This document shows positions 35,831 to 46,260 of a stretch of DNA of 64,000 nucleotides, one piece after another (the first letter of the stretch is position 1; each line of letters begins with the position of its first letter). The position numbers were made by a program, and so were the translations under genes. This DNA comes from Paramoeba atlantica. Its lineage: Eukaryota; Discosea. The notes below the pieces were generated by a model. The model did no database searches. It was not told the origin of the DNA and saw nothing but the letters and a program-made list of their open reading frames with translations. The stretch lies in the NCBI GenBank assembly GCA_977017575.1, contig CDRNVI010000063.1, forward strand, positions 434,001 through 498,000, read 5' to 3'.

Positions 35831-38800
35831 TTAAAGACGGAGTCCTCCTACCCATTTCTCGGTTTCTATATATTGGCGCAATTGAGAGACGACTGCATAG
35901 GCTGAATATTTTTCCAGTTCAAGTTGAAAAGCTTCTCGTACAATCTTGTAATCAACATCATTTCTTTTCGCCAATGTTTTCAGCAAAACTTTTGTCTCTT
36001 CATGTAGTACTCCACAATCTGTCACAGCTATGCAGCGAAAGCATTCTGGATCAAGCCCTTTTTCTTTGACATATTTTGCTATCTTCCGCTCTTCCGCACT
36101 CTGCAGCAGGGCATTGCTGCTCTGCTTTGCATAGCTGCTGCAGCACGTATGTACCACGGTAACGTCGTATAAAATTTCTCCAACATCTGGCCACATAATC
36201 GCTAGGTCTGGGCCAGATCTAATTCGACGCGCTCGGCAAGGATGGTATTCCGCCGCTTCTGGGGAAATTGAGCACTTGCATTTGGTGCAAAAAAAGGACG
36301 CATGAATACGAGGTTCGATCGCACATGGAAGACCAGCTTTGGAACACATTTCGGCAATATAGCGTACCAAATGAGAATGTTTTCTCGTGCAATTCATGCC
36401 AGCACATCGTGAACATCCCGCTACGTGAGGAATGATTTTGCTTGATGTTTCGATTGTTCCACATCCAGGGCATGTAATCTCGCCTGACACATTACTTAGA
36501 GCAATTCCTAGGCGCATCATTAGAGTGTAACGAAAAAGATATGGATTTACGTAGTTGCACGTTGAATCTAAGTGATTGTTCGCCTCCTTCGTTCGCTTTA
36601 TGATATTTTGGAATCTCGGTATTGCATTCAATTCTGCTGCTGTCTTCTCGTGTTCATTCTTCATGCTCTTTCTTAGCTGAGTGCGTGCAGCTTGTGAATT
36701 CGTTCGTGTGCTGTCGGCTTGTTTCTTGCCTCCCTTATCTACCGGAGCATTAATGGGTTTCGATCGCTCATCAATAGATTTTAGGGACGCTTCGAAAAAG
36801 TAGCGTTGCTTTAGAACGGTTGAGGTGATTCCTAGACCTCCCATTTTACATGGGAGGGCAGAGAGTTTAAGTGCTTCACTATCTGCACCACACCATTTCT
36901 TTAAGATCTCATGGATTTCCTCGTCGAACACCTGGGCAAGAAGAAACGAAGCTCCAGGTTTGTGGACTCGAAGGTGGTAATCATGACGGGGTATGGTACA
37001 TCGCTTGAGAATCGCTAGTGACAAGTTGCTGGGACCCATAGCGCGAAGTCTTCGAAATAAACATTTATGTTTCCCTAATTTCTCCAAGAGCTTTCGTTCA
37101 ACGGCTTTATTATGCCCGATGTATGCTCCTAGGACCTTGATGGAATCCACACAGTCTTCCACCCCAAGTTCCTTGAGATCCATCCCTCGATTATTCGTTG
37201 AACTGTTGCCTTGGAATACTTCGCATTTACGGGAATTAATTTCAAGATTCAGACCACTTGCTAGTTCTTTGAGGTGAAGGAACGCAACTTCCAAAGACGA
37301 CTCATTTTTGGAGCTCATCGTCACATCGTCCTGGTAGGCTCTGATAGTAACCTCTGGATAGAGCTTCGCAATTTCTTTCAAAGGACCTTGTAGCAGTGCG
37401 CAAAAATAAACCGAAGAGAGTGCTGATCCTTGACGGACCCCAGACGAGCTTTCGATCACGGAATGTAATGAGTCGTTGGCGAAAAATAAAAGTTCCGATG
37501 GTTGACCATATTCAAAATAGAACATTCGCATAAAGTGTTTGAATACCGGGTATTGAAGGAGCGCTTCTTCTATTGCCGTACGTTGTGGCGTATTGTATGC
37601 ATTCTTGAAATCAATCGTCAAAATTGTGGCTCCAGCTTCATGCTCTTCCAAAAGTTCATGTACAATGGACTCACATGCATTCTTTTGTAATATGCCTCTT
37701 TGGATCGGTTGGAATATGTCTGACAAGGAGTTCGCATGGCGCTCAAGGAGGATACAACCGCAAATTTTTAGCAGCGTTTCCCCCATTGCAACCGGTCGTA
37801 TTCCATTGTTCGGTTTTGCAAGGGCTATCATTCTGCATCGTGTTAATCTTACTCGGACACTTTTCGCAACTTCCCCATTTATGACGTCTCTCAGCATGTG
37901 GCAGAGTGAAAGGCAGGATTCTTCGTCCTCCACTAAAATTCGCATCATGCTTTCACTCAGACCTGTCGGGCCAGGAGCTGCACCTTTTGACAATTTTTCA
38001 GTCGCTAGACGAAGTTCAGAAGGTTCCAATATCGCAATTCGCGGGAAGTCTCGATCAGAAGTTTGAGGTGTAGGGCCTTTGGGGTGTAGATCTCGAAGTT
38101 TGTCAACCTTTTCCCAGAGTGGAAGAGCAGAGTCCTTGTAAACATTGTCAAGTATGCGGGTAGCTTTTCCAAGATTTCCTGCCTTTGCTGCTTGCAATGC
38201 ATTTCGAATTGATCGTTTGTCTACTTCTTGTACAAGTCGTTCTTCCTCGGTAATGTTCGTATCGATAGTTTCCCACTCACGTCTCCCTCGACGCTGTACG
38301 GAGCTCTGGCGACGTAGGTAGTTTAGACGGATTGTGGCCAAAGAGTCCCGTGGTGTATCGAGGAGTTTGTGCCAGATAACAGTTCTTTCTGCTTCTGTCT
38401 GAGCCTTCGGGTACGCTTTAATAATGGAACGAAAAATCGCGATTACATGGACGGCAAACGTTGGATCAATTTGTGCCATCTTTGGCAGCGGTTCCAAATC
38501 AGATGTTCCCTCAATGCCTCGCTCCTCCTTGTTCTCTGAATTTCCAGTGCTTTCCATTGACACATCGACGCTTTTTACTTTATTTAGACACAGTGCCTTA
38601 ATGGACCAAATTTTCACTTTTGCAGATGGAGGAAGGTAGATAAAACCAGAGGGTCCATTGTCTCCGTCGCTTGGCTTGTATTCCACCTTCAGCTTTACAA
38701 TACCTTTTCGGACAGTCCTCTTCACCACTACTCCTTTTGAGGCATATTTCTGCTCTTTTTTGAATCCCCATCTCAGTTCGCACGTCGTTCCTTTGCCCCA

Positions 38801-38902
38801 TTCATGGATAATGGTGTTGATGTGATCTGGAGCCTTCGGAAATTCTTCGTTTTTGCGTTGCCCCACTTCCCCATCCATCGACGTTACGTCCTCATCCACT
38901 TT
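35831..38902 (-). CDS. Reverse transcriptase/endonuclease of LINE L7 (partial N-terminus)
   Basis: An uninterrupted frame of about 1,020 codons. Contains APDHINTIIHEWGKGTTC, SDLEPLPKMAQIDPTF, reverse transcriptase with LTIDFKNAYNTPQR, GVRQGSALSS and catalytic AYQDDVTMSS, zinc motif CPGCGTIETSSKIIPHVAGC, FCTKC...YHPC, and endonuclease RSGPDLAIMW with LYDVTVVHTC; ends WVGGLRL. Only the extreme N-terminus is missing, and the start codon at 38956 belongs to the neighbouring element. Catalytic residues are present, so this is a recent copy. Confidence 0.85.
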   Translation of the reverse strand, partial: KVDEDVTSMDGEVGQRKNEEFPKAPDHINTIIHEWGKGTTCELRWGFKKEQKYASKGVVVKRTVRKGIVKLKVEYKPSDGDNGPSGFIYLPPSAKVKIWSIKALCLNKVKSVDVSMESTGNSENKEERGIEGTSDLEPLPKMAQIDPTFAVHVIAIFRSIIKAYPKAQTEAERTVIWHKLLDTPRDSLATIRLNYLRRQSSVQRRGRREWETIDTNITEEERLVQEVDKRSIRNALQAAKAGNLGKATRILDNVYKDSALPLWEKVDKLRDLHPKGPTPQTSDRDFPRIAILEPSELRLATEKLSKGAAPGPTGLSESMMRILVEDEESCLSLCHMLRDVINGEVAKSVRVRLTRCRMIALAKPNNGIRPVAMGETLLKICGCILLERHANSLSDIFQPIQRGILQKNACESIVHELLEEHEAGATILTIDFKNAYNTPQRTAIEEALLQYPVFKHFMRMFYFEYGQPSELLFFANDSLHSVIESSSGVRQGSALSSVYFCALLQGPLKEIAKLYPEVTIRAYQDDVTMSSKNESSLEVAFLHLKELASGLNLEINSRKCEVFQGNSSTNNRGMDLKELGVEDCVDSIKVLGAYIGHNKAVERKLLEKLGKHKCLFRRLRAMGPSNLSLAILKRCTIPRHDYHLRVHKPGASFLLAQVFDEEIHEILKKWCGADSEALKLSALPCKMGGLGITSTVLKQRYFFEASLKSIDERSKPINAPVDKGGKKQADSTRTNSQAARTQLRKSMKNEHEKTAAELNAIPRFQNIIKRTKEANNHLDSTCNYVNPYLFRYTLMMRLGIALSNVSGEITCPGCGTIETSSKIIPHVAGCSRCAGMNCTRKHSHLVRYIAEMCSKAGLPCAIEPRIHASFFCTKCKCSISPEAAEYHPCRARRIRSGPDLAIMWPDVGEILYDVTVVHTCCSSYAKQSSNALLQSAEERKIAKYVKEKGLDPECFRCIAVTDCGVLHEETKVLLKTLAKRNDVDYKIVREAFQLELEKYSAYAVVSQLRQYIETEKWVGGLRL

Positions 38903-39182
38903 TTTTTTATATCGGATCCAATCTCCATGCGAAGCGATCATATACAGAAGTAACAAAAATGAAATTCAACTAGTAGTAGATATTTCTGTTGGTGTTTCAA
39001 TACTACATAAGAAGTGTACAAAAGCTATCACTATAAATTCCTTTTCGAAAGAATCGTAGATTGATATATCTTTTTGACTAGCCTATATTGCGTTAGTAGT
39101 TTTCCGAAAACGAAAGCGTTCTAAAATATATATATATATATCTTTCGGAAAACCCCAACAGAAATACTCTGATTTTTTTATG

Positions 39183-41526
39183 AGTCCGCAAGTTCTTTCT
39201 CCATCGCTCGCTTCCTTTTTCTGGTTTGTAACGGGGCGGTTAAGTCGGCTTTCAGCGGGTCTACTAGGTATCTCGGGACCCGGGACTTCGGAGGACTTGC
39301 GTCCGTGATAGAACCCTTCGGAAGCATGTGAACTACTCCTCGAGAGAAATCTTTTCGACACCATGTGGGGTTTTCGCCTTCGCCCATTTCGCGTAGCACC
39401 TCGCGCTCTGTGGTCAGGTACGGATAAGGTAGCGTCTGTTGAGGGATATGCCGATGAGGAGTGTAATAAGGGGTGGGAAGGTGGTGAGAGTCGAATTTCT
39501 GAAGTCGAGAAACGGGAGTTCGTGGATGATCTTCGTCCATCGGGATGGGGGGTAGCATTGCTCCTGCCTCGCGTGGTTGTTGTTGTTGTTGTTGGAATGC
39601 CTCGAGTGGTGTGGGGAGGGATGGCGGGATTGATTCGCGAGGATCGGGAGTTTCTGAATGATCTTCCATCATCACGGGGGTTAACAAAGGTTCTTCCTCG
39701 CGTGACGTGGGGAGGGACGGCGGGATCGTGTTTGTTGGCTCGGGAAACCGTGATTCGAGAGGTGTCTGCAGCCGATGACTCACGCCTGTTGGTACGGGGA
39801 GTATTGGTGGGTCTGTACGAGGGGTTCGGCTGGGGGAGAGCGGAGTGGAAATTACTCGTATGTTTTTTACACAGCTTGAAAAGCTTAGGCGTCTGGGGAG
39901 GCTCGCCCTCTGCAGGATTCCCCACCGATCTTTTGATGATGATGATGTATTGGGCCTTTTGACTCCGAAAAGTTATGGCCCCTCAACTCCCCAAACGGGC
40001 AGTCCGAATACGTCTTGCGACGTATCCGGAGAGCCAGCCATAGCAAGCTACGGCTGACCTCCGTTTGGAGAGGAGTTAGGTTACAGCTAGGGAGGTGGGG
40101 TGCGCTATACCCCTGCGCCTTAGGTAATGCAAATAAGGCGCCCCTTGACCAAAAAAAACCACTCTATTCCCCACCGATCTTTTGGTGTTGAGCAATTCGA
40201 TTGAGTGACCACTCCCATCGTTTGATCGACGGATAGAATTGAGCTGGGTCCGTTCGTCGGTCTTACCTCTTTCCTCAATGACTCGGGAGTACTTTCCTGC
40301 TGTATTTGAATGCTTCCCGTCTCCACGATAGTTTCGAGCGGCAGGAGTGTCTCTTCGGCTGGCGTGAATCCTCTTTTCTCTGCCGACAGGGTAGTTCTTG
40401 GCTCGTCGAGATCTGGCTTTTCTTCTCTCCGGGATGTCGTGGCTTGATTGTGACAAATTTCCCGGGTCTGCGTCGTAGGATGCTCGAAAGGCACGGCTAC
40501 GTATTGTCCTAGTTTTCGAGACACCTCTAATCCCGCTATCGCTCTTGGGTCTAGAAACGAGCCGAGATACGCCCGCAGGGAAGCTTCGGAAACGTGCCGA
40601 GTCAGTTGCTGTATCGCTACTGCATCTTCCCCAGCCGCCGCGAGATGCTGGAGCGCGCCGCGTCTGATGGAGTACAAGGTGTGTTTTTCTTTTAGAAGAG
40701 GGTGACGAGTAACAACTGGGATTTTTCTCAATCGCTGATCGATTTGGTGTAGCTTCACCCCGGGGAATAATTGCTGTTCGTTTGCCTCTCGTCTCCGCCA
40801 TATCTGATTCACCACAAGGTCGCTCCAAAATGCCGGAACGTACATTCTTACACAACGCGGACTTAAGCGTTCCGTGGTCGTGGTGTTTTTGCACATTTGG
40901 TACATCCATATACTTAATTGCAATTCGTGGTTGTTCTCCATCATCGCTATATCGCATACTTTCTGGTTTATCAGGTCTCCTGGTCGCTGGCCCGAAAGCC
41001 AGTAGATTATCAGGAATGTTTTTTCCTCGTCGCAGAGCCCCGGTCCGGCGAGGAAACTCTTCAAACCGGCTAGATCCATGGGACACGCTCTTATTGCTGG
41101 ACTCGCCCTCCGGTGCATCGCTCCTTTGAGGGCTTCTATTTTCTTTAATGGGAGCGGCGATCCTCGCAAAGCGTATTCGTTCCCCAAATGGCAAAGGTAT
41201 TGAGCAACGGTTTGTCCCTTTAAACCTTCTGTTTCGTTCAGATGCACCGCAAATGCGGCTAGGTATATCTCCTCCTCGAGGTAATGTACGTAGTCTCGGA
41301 GCCGCCCCACATAACTTTGATACCGTCGCCATATGCGACGCATAATGTCCCTTGTTCCTTCCGCGAACTTCTCGCGAAAGACATTTTCGGCTTTCAAAAC
41401 TTCTTGGCAGACTGTTTCTTCTGATAATTGCTGTATAACTATATTTTTTGGTATTTTTGTTTGTAATAATGACCCCTCTTTTGGGAAAGATCGGCCGGCG
41501 CCGAGGAAACTTTGCATTAGGTGCAC
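39183..41526 (-). CDS. Tyrosine recombinase region of Y3a
   Basis: The recombinase core shows WLSGQRPGDLINQ (first arginine), HTLYSIRRGALQHLA (HxxR box) and LTRHVSEASLRAYLG with the terminal tyrosine. It is preceded by an N-terminal helical region and followed by a proline/threonine-rich tail that includes a poly-Q stretch. The tail region is interrupted by the SINE-like insertion. A long overlapping arginine-rich frame on the same strand is taken as a shadow of this gene. Confidence 0.7.
39936..40165 (-). mobile_element. SINE-like retroposon, copy 1 (230 bp, 19-bp target duplication)
   Basis: Absent from Y3b at the equivalent place (about 43942). It is flanked by the 19-bp duplication ATTCCCCACCGATCTTTTG at 39917-39935 and 40166-40184. 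On its presumed sense (minus) strand it ends in an (ATC)n tail; the middle has two palindromes (ATACGTC...GACGTAT and CAGCC-TAG-CAAG-CTA-GGCTG). Its first 146 bp (plus-strand order) recur inverted at 46932-47077 with a different target duplication. Variable 5' length with a constant tail end is typical of SINEs or other LINE-mobilised RNAs. No clear RNA polymerase III boxes were recognised. Confidence 0.72.
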
Positions 41527-41583
41527 TGTACGGTCTTCTCCCTCCCCGTACAGTTTGATGGGGCGTCCGGCCCCGGGGCCGAG

Positions 41584-42369
41584 TCACTGAGACCCGGCGA
41601 TGTTGTGGCCGTTTCGGGAGGCCATTCCCCGTCCGCCTCGGGCGCGCCCTACGCCTCGGAAAGGTCCTCGAAAACGCTCTCCGTACCCGCGCCCTCCTCC
41701 GTTTTTTGCGTTCATAGCGGCTCCTTGCGCGATCGACATATTTTGGTAATACGACATGGTCGCCTCGTGCGCCTGGGTATATTGATCGTCCATCGGGGCG
41801 CTCCGCGCAGTTTCTTTCCAATAGCGGCCGTATTCTCGACCAAACTTATGTTTGTAACGAAGATAGTGCAAATTCTCAAACGCGGGCTCCACTGAAACCA
41901 TCGAAAACGGACGTCCTGCTCGCGCGTGCAACCCGCAATCTTGGAGGTGTTTCGAGATCGTGTCGAGACTTTCTCTCAAACTTATGGCATCCCCCGCAAC
42001 CGCACCAGGATCTTTTGAGTTTCCAAATTGTTTGCGAATTTCATGCTCCAATCGTCCAATTAAATTGTCCCGGTATAGATCACTGCAGAAATGTCGGTAT
42101 TCCCATTCTTTTGGGCGGAAAAGCTTTTCGTGGGGGAGGTCATGGGCCGCAGGATCATACCCGCCCGGCGCCGACACACTCTTTGCTGCCATTCCCAGAG
42201 CTTCCCGAATTTGCGCGGATTGCCGCTCCACCGTAGCTTCCAACATACCGATGCGCTCTTGATCAATCTTCGTTGACGCCATGAGTTCCTCCATACGCTG
42301 CATCATTCTGGTATTATCCCCCAACTGCTGGATCACATCTCTCGGAGAGGGTGGCTGACCTTCGGCCAT
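41584..42369 (-). CDS. Gag-like protein of Y3a
   Basis: A 261-codon frame starting MAEGQPPSPRDVIQQLGDNT. The first 60 residues look like a coiled coil (MMQRMEELMASTKIDQERIG), followed by an aromatic-rich middle (EWEYRHFCSDLYRDNLIGRL) and a C-terminal RG/RGG-rich tail (GRGYGERFRGPFRGVGRARG). The tail would bind RNA in place of a zinc knuckle. Position directly upstream of the recombinase suggests a nucleocapsid role; the family assignment is inference. Confidence 0.6.
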   Translation of the reverse strand: MAEGQPPSPRDVIQQLGDNTRMMQRMEELMASTKIDQERIGMLEATVERQSAQIREALGMAAKSVSAPGGYDPAAHDLPHEKLFRPKEWEYRHFCSDLYRDNLIGRLEHEIRKQFGNSKDPGAVAGDAISLRESLDTISKHLQDCGLHARAGRPFSMVSVEPAFENLHYLRYKHKFGREYGRYWKETARSAPMDDQYTQAHEATMSYYQNMSIAQGAAMNAKNGGGRGYGERFRGPFRGVGRARGGRGMASRNGHNIAGSQ

Positions 42370-42892
42370 GGGAATGGACGATTAGTTAGTAGTTTTCCGA
42401 AAACGAAAGCGTTCTAAAATATATATATATATCTTTCGGAAAACCCCAACAGAAATACTCTGATTTTTTTATGCTATAAAAAATCCATTTATACTAAATT
42501 ATCTTTTTTTATATCGGATCCAATCTCCATGCGAAGCGATCATATACAGAAGTAACAAAAATGAAATTCAACTAGTAGTAGATATTTCTGTTGGTGTTTC
42601 AATACTACATAAGAAGTGTACAAAAGCTATCACTATAAATTCCTTTTCGAAAGAATCGTAGATTGATATATCTTTTTGACTAGCCTATATTGCGTTAGTA
42701 GTTTTCCGAAAACGAAAGCGTTCGTTTGGAGCATCTCGCGGAGCACGGGTCCTAATTTTTTTGATTCGCCCCGATAACGCAGATCACGGAACTTTTTCAA
42801 CAATTGCATAAACTTTTCCGGATTAATAATATAATCAAACAGTTCTGCCTCTTCACTCATATCTTCTTCCTTAGCCATTCTGACTAACTCGG

Positions 42893-45283
42893 TCAGATTG
42901 ATTCTGGCGGACGAGACGGCGTCCAGCGGCCAATCTCGTTCACAGGGACGGGTTCTCTCTCCACGCTGGATTCGTCGATTGTCAGGGAAGTGTATATTGA
43001 CGTAGGTGGGGTAGGCGACGAATTCATACAGTATTTCCCACGGAGAGGTGCTCGCACCGACAGGTGCGGCGACGCAGGCTCGCCCATTACGGTGCTGAGC
43101 CTCGTCTTCTTTAAGTGACGCGCGTTTAGCGCTGTCTGAACTTCGTACTGGTCCTCTAGCGATGTTCCCTCCCCCACTGCGTTCACGTAGTCCGCAAGTT
43201 CTTTCTCCATCGCTCGCTTCCTTTTTCTGGTTTGTAACGGGGCGGTTAAGTCGGCTTTCAGCGGGTCTACTAGGTATCTCGGGACCCGGGACTTCGGAGG
43301 ACTTGCGTCCGTGATAGAACCCTTCGGAAGCATGTGAACTACTCCTCGAGAGAAATCTTTTCGACACCATGTGGGGTTTTCGCCTTCGCCCATTTCGCGT
43401 AGCACCTCGCGCTCTGTGGTCAGGTACGGATAAGGTAGCGTCTGTTGAGGGATATGCCGATGAGGAGTGTAATAAGGGGTGGGAAGGTGGTGAGAGTCGA
43501 ATTTCTGAAGTCGAGAAACGGGAGTTCGTGGATGATCTTCGTCCATCGGGATGGGGGGTAGCATTGCTCCTGCCTCGCGTGGTTGTTGTTGTTGTTGTTG
43601 GAATGCCTCGAGTGGTGTGGGGAGGGATGGCGGGATTGATTCGCGAGGATCGGGAGTTTCTGAATGATCTTCCATCATCACGGGGGTTAACAAAGGTTCT
43701 TCCTCGCGTGACGTGGGGAGGGACGGCGGGATCGTGTTTGTTGGCTCGGGAAACCGTGATTCGAGAGGTGTCTGCAGCCGATGACTCACGCCTGTTGGTA
43801 CGGGGAGTATTGGTGGGTCTGTACGAGGGGTTCGGCTGGGGGAGAGCGGAGTGGAAATTACTCGTATGTTTTTTACACAGCTTGAAAAGCTTAGGCGTCT
43901 GGGGAGGCTCGCCCTCTGCAGGATTCCCCACCGATCTTTTGGTGTTGAGCAATTCGATTGAGTGACCACTCCCATCGTTTGATCGACGGATAGAATTGAG
44001 CTGGGTCCGTTCGTCGGTCTTACCTCTTTCCTCAATGACTCGGGAGTACTTTCCTGCTGTATTTGAATGCTTCCCGTCTCCACGATAGTTTCGAGCGGCA
44101 GGAGTGTCTCTTCGGCTGGTGTGAATCCTCTTTTCTCTGCCGACAGGGTAGTTCTTGGCTCGTCGAGATCTGGCTTTTCTTCTCTCCGGGATGTCGTGGC
44201 TTGATTGTGACAAATTTCCCGGGTCTGCGTCGTAGGATGCTCGAAAGGCACGGCTACGTATTGTCCTAGTTTTCGAGACACCTCTAATCCCGCTATCGCT
44301 CTTGGGTCTAGAAACGAGCCGAGATACGCCCGCAGGGAAGCTTCGGAAACGTGCCGAGTCAGTTGCTGTATCGCTACTGCATCTTCCCCAGCCGCCGCGA
44401 GATGCTGGAGCGCGCCGCGTCTGATGGAGTACAAGGTGTGTTTTTCTTTTAGAAGAGGGTGACGAGTAACAACTGGGATTTTTCTCAATCGCTGATCGAT
44501 TTGGTGTAGCTTCACCCCGGGGAATAATTGCTGTTCGTTTGCCTCTCGTCTCCGCCATATCTGATTCACCACAAGGTCGCTCCAAAATGCCGGAACGTAT
44601 ATTCTTACACAACGCGGACTTAAGCGTTCCGTGGTCGTGGTGTTTTTGCACATTTGGTACATCCATATACTTAATTGCAATTCGTGGTTGTTCTCCATCA
44701 TCGCTATATCGCATACTTTCTGGTTTATCAGGTCTCCTGGTCGCTGGCCCGAAAGCCAGTAGATTATCAGGAATGTTTTTTCCTCGTCGCAGAGCCCCGG
44801 TCCGGCGAGGAAACTCTTCAAACCGGCTAGATCCATGGGACACGCTCTTATTGCTGGACTCGCCCTCCGGTGCATCGCTCCTTTGAGGGCTTCTATTTTC
44901 TTTAATGGGAGCGGCGATCCTCGCAAAGCGTATTCGTTCCCCAAATGGCAAAAGTATTGAGCAACGGTTTGTCCCTTTAAACCTTCTGTTTCGTTCAGAT
45001 GCACCGCAAATGCGGCTAGGTATATCTCCTCCTCGAGGTAATGTCCGTAGTCTCGGAGCCGCCCCACATAACTTTGATACCGTCGCCATATGCGACGCAT
45101 AATGTCCCTTGTTCCTTCCGCGAACTTCTCGCGAAAGACATTTTCGGCTTTCAAAACTTCTTGGCAGACTGTTTCTTCTGATAATTGCTGTATAACTATA
45201 TTTTTTGGTATTTTTGTTTGTAATAATGACCCCTCTTTTGGGAAAGATCGGCCGGCGCCGAGGAAACTTTGCATTAGGTGCAC
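42893..45283 (-). CDS. Tyrosine recombinase of Y3b with long tail (796 codons)
   Basis: Same catalytic pattern as in Y3a (SGQRPGDL, YSIRRGAL, TRHVSEASLRAYL, about residues 185-310). The remaining 480 residues are rich in P, T, S and R with a short glutamine run, and show no recognised domain. An overlapping 981-codon frame on the same strand is very arginine-rich and considered a shadow, except perhaps for its last 100 codons. Confidence 0.7.
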   Translation of the reverse strand: MHLMQSFLGAGRSFPKEGSLLQTKIPKNIVIQQLSEETVCQEVLKAENVFREKFAEGTRDIMRRIWRRYQSYVGRLRDYGHYLEEEIYLAAFAVHLNETEGLKGQTVAQYFCHLGNEYALRGSPLPLKKIEALKGAMHRRASPAIRACPMDLAGLKSFLAGPGLCDEEKTFLIIYWLSGQRPGDLINQKVCDIAMMENNHELQLSIWMYQMCKNTTTTERLSPRCVRIYVPAFWSDLVVNQIWRRREANEQQLFPGVKLHQIDQRLRKIPVVTRHPLLKEKHTLYSIRRGALQHLAAAGEDAVAIQQLTRHVSEASLRAYLGSFLDPRAIAGLEVSRKLGQYVAVPFEHPTTQTREICHNQATTSRREEKPDLDEPRTTLSAEKRGFTPAEETLLPLETIVETGSIQIQQESTPESLRKEVRPTNGPSSILSVDQTMGVVTQSNCSTPKDRWGILQRASLPRRLSFSSCVKNIRVISTPLSPSRTPRTDPPILPVPTGVSHRLQTPLESRFPEPTNTIPPSLPTSREEEPLLTPVMMEDHSETPDPRESIPPSLPTPLEAFQQQQQQPREAGAMLPPIPMDEDHPRTPVSRLQKFDSHHLPTPYYTPHRHIPQQTLPYPYLTTEREVLREMGEGENPTWCRKDFSRGVVHMLPKGSITDASPPKSRVPRYLVDPLKADLTAPLQTRKRKRAMEKELADYVNAVGEGTSLEDQYEVQTALNARHLKKTRLSTVMGEPASPHLSVRAPLRGKYCMNSSPTPPTSIYTSLTIDESSVEREPVPVNEIGRWTPSRPPESI

Positions 45284-45340
45284 TGTACGGTCTTCTCCCT
45301 CCCCGTACAGTTTGATGGGGCGTCCGGCCCCGGGGCCGAG

Positions 45341-46132
45341 TCACTGAGACCCGGCGATGTTGTGGCCGTTTCGGGAGGCCATTCCCCGTCCACCTCGGGC
45401 GCGCCCTACGCCTCGGAAAGGTCCTCGAAAACGCTCTCCGTACCCGCGCCCTCCTCCGTTTTTTGCGTTCATAGCGGCTCCTTGCGCGATCGACATATTT
45501 TGGTAATACGACATGGTCGCCTCGTGCGCCTGGGTATATTGATCGTCCATCGGGGCGCTCCGCGCAGTTTCTTTCCAATAGCGGCCGTATTCTCGACCAA
45601 ACTTATGTTTGTAACGAAGATAGTGCAAATTCTCAAACGCGGGCTCCACTGAAACCATCGAAAACGGACGTCCTGCTCGCGCGTGCAACCCGCAATCTTG
45701 GAGGTGTTTCGAGATCGTGTCGAGACTTTCTCTCAAACTTATGGCATCCCCCGCAACCGCACCAGGATCTTTTGAGTTTCCAAATTGTTTGCGAATTTCA
45801 TGCTCCAATCGTCCAATTAAATTGTCCCGGTATAGATCACTGCAGAAATGTCGGTATTCCCATTCTTTTGGGCGGAAAAGCTTTTCGTGGGGGAGGTCAT
45901 GGGCCGCAGGATCATACCCGCCAGGCGCCGACACACTCTTTGCTGCCATTCCCAGAGCTTCCCGAATTTGCGCGGATTGCCGCTCCACCGTAGCTTCCAA
46001 CATACCGATGCGCTCTTGATCAATCTTCGTTGACGCCATGAGTTCCTCCATACGCTGCATCATTCTGGTATTATCCCCCAACTGCTGGATCACATCTCTC
46101 GGAGAGGGTGGCTGACCTTCGGCCATGGGAAT
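45341..46132 (-). CDS. Gag-like protein of Y3b
   Basis: Almost identical to the Y3a Gag: coiled-coil N-terminus, aromatic centre and RG-rich C-terminal tail. The frame can be read further upstream to 46204, but the homologous ATG (MAEGQPPSPRDV) is near 46126-46132 and is preferred because the upstream part lies in the repeated flanking segment. Confidence 0.6.
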   Translation of the reverse strand: MPMAEGQPPSPRDVIQQLGDNTRMMQRMEELMASTKIDQERIGMLEATVERQSAQIREALGMAAKSVSAPGGYDPAAHDLPHEKLFRPKEWEYRHFCSDLYRDNLIGRLEHEIRKQFGNSKDPGAVAGDAISLRESLDTISKHLQDCGLHARAGRPFSMVSVEPAFENLHYLRYKHKFGREYGRYWKETARSAPMDDQYTQAHEATMSYYQNMSIAQGAAMNAKNGGGRGYGERFRGPFRGVGRARGGRGMASRNGHNIAGSQ

Positions 46133-46260
46133 GGACGATTGGTTAGTAGTTTTCCGAAAACGAAAGCGTTCTAAAATATATATATATCTTTCGGAAAACC
46201 CCAACAGAAATACTCTGATTTTTTTATGCTATAAAAAATCCATTTATACTAAATTATCTT

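Larger units (their letters stand above)
35240..38902 (-). mobile_element. A1-type RLE LINE, copy L7 (5'-truncated, poly(A)-tailed)
   Basis: Poly(A) tail at 35240-35256, long 3' UTR to 35830, coding region up to the junction with YR element Y3a near 38902. The N-terminal domain is missing upstream of EDVTSMDGEVG, and the frame runs on artificially into Y3 sequence. The motif CATTCAACTGGTATGCAGCG occurs twice in the 3' UTR (35404 and 35597). Confidence 0.85.
38903..42473 (-). mobile_element. YR retroelement Y3a
   Basis: Gag-like protein and tyrosine recombinase with a long C-terminal tail, read on the minus strand, and flanked by segments also found around Y3b. These are a 188-bp segment (38903-39090 and 42506-42692) and a segment with inverted arms TTTTCCGAAA/TTTCGGAAAA (39091-39182, 42383-42473, 46143-46228). 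Y3a and Y3b lie head to tail and share the joint between them, as expected if one element integrated at the end of the other. No reverse transcriptase domain is recognisable, so it is incomplete. The bodies are almost identical to each other, so both are young. A SINE-like sequence has inserted at 39936. Confidence 0.75.

Noticed and set aside
39936-40165. tRNA-derived head of the SINE-like unit
   Set aside because: I looked for A and B boxes on the presumed sense strand and found nothing convincing.
42633-45578. 981-codon arginine-rich gene overlapping Y3b
   Set aside because: Reads the recombinase and Gag region in another frame, with composition typical of a shadow frame; only its last part might be coding.
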